Part shown: positions 6,136 to 6,145 of the stretch, piece by piece | Position numbering within the stretch: the stretch's first letter is position 1 | Layout: each line of letters begins with the position of its first letter | Assembly: GCA_016937915.1 (NCBI GenBank) | Contig: JAFGVR010000039.1 | Coordinates: forward strand, 1-6,145 | Length of the DNA stretch: 6,145 nucleotides | Direction of reading: 5' to 3' | DNA from: Campylobacterales bacterium | Lineage (GTDB): Bacteria > Campylobacterota > Campylobacteria > Campylobacterales > Sulfurimonadaceae | Notes under the pieces: model-generated | Told to the model about the DNA's origin: nothing | What the model saw: only the letters and a program-made list of their open reading frames with translations | Database searches by the model: none | Position numbers and translations under genes: made by a program

Positions 6136-6145
6136 TCAAAAAAAA

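Noticed and set aside
1..6145. CRISPR arrays, tRNA/rRNA genes, insertion sequences
   Set aside because: No regularly spaced repeats, cloverleaf-like sequences, transposase motifs or terminal inverted repeats were found on either strand.

Overview
The window suggests the chromosome of a member of the Campylobacterota (Epsilonproteobacteria), of the Sulfurimonas/Sulfurospirillum/Arcobacter kind. The DNA is AT-rich, genes are packed tightly on both strands, TTG starts are used, and the CHASE2 adenylate cyclase ends in a tail of a type I associate with that group. This placement is inference from style and protein resemblance; no marker gene is present.

Layout. (1) Positions 1-750, + strand: the C-terminal half of a sodium/proton-coupled dicarboxylate/amino-acid symporter. 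Its upstream part lies outside the window, and the reading frame appears broken at about 18-31. (2) Positions 747-3155, - strand: a two-gene magnesium unit. mgtE (Mg2+ channel/importer) comes first and a short CNNM/CorC-type membrane protein with a CBS pair follows 27 bases later. The CNNM gene ends head-on against the symporter, and the two stop codons share one CTAG. (3) Positions 3156-3236: a compact divergent promoter region. (4) Positions 3237-6089, + strand: a secreted SYLF-domain protein, then 24 bases later a 750-residue membrane adenylate cyclase (CHASE2 sensor, three membrane helices, class III catalytic domain, C-terminal extension). (5) Positions 6090-6145: an AT-only hairpin and the window edge.

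How the genes may work together. MgtE and the CNNM protein plausibly set cytoplasmic Mg2+ from opposite directions (uptake versus extrusion), both with CBS sensor domains. The SYLF protein and the CHASE2 cyclase both place a domain outside the inner membrane and are probably co-transcribed, so an envelope-sensing cAMP unit is a reasonable but unproven idea. All genes belong to known families. I did not find a clearly new system; the points most worth a second look are the frame break in the symporter, the SYLF-cyclase pairing, and the importer/exporter operon.
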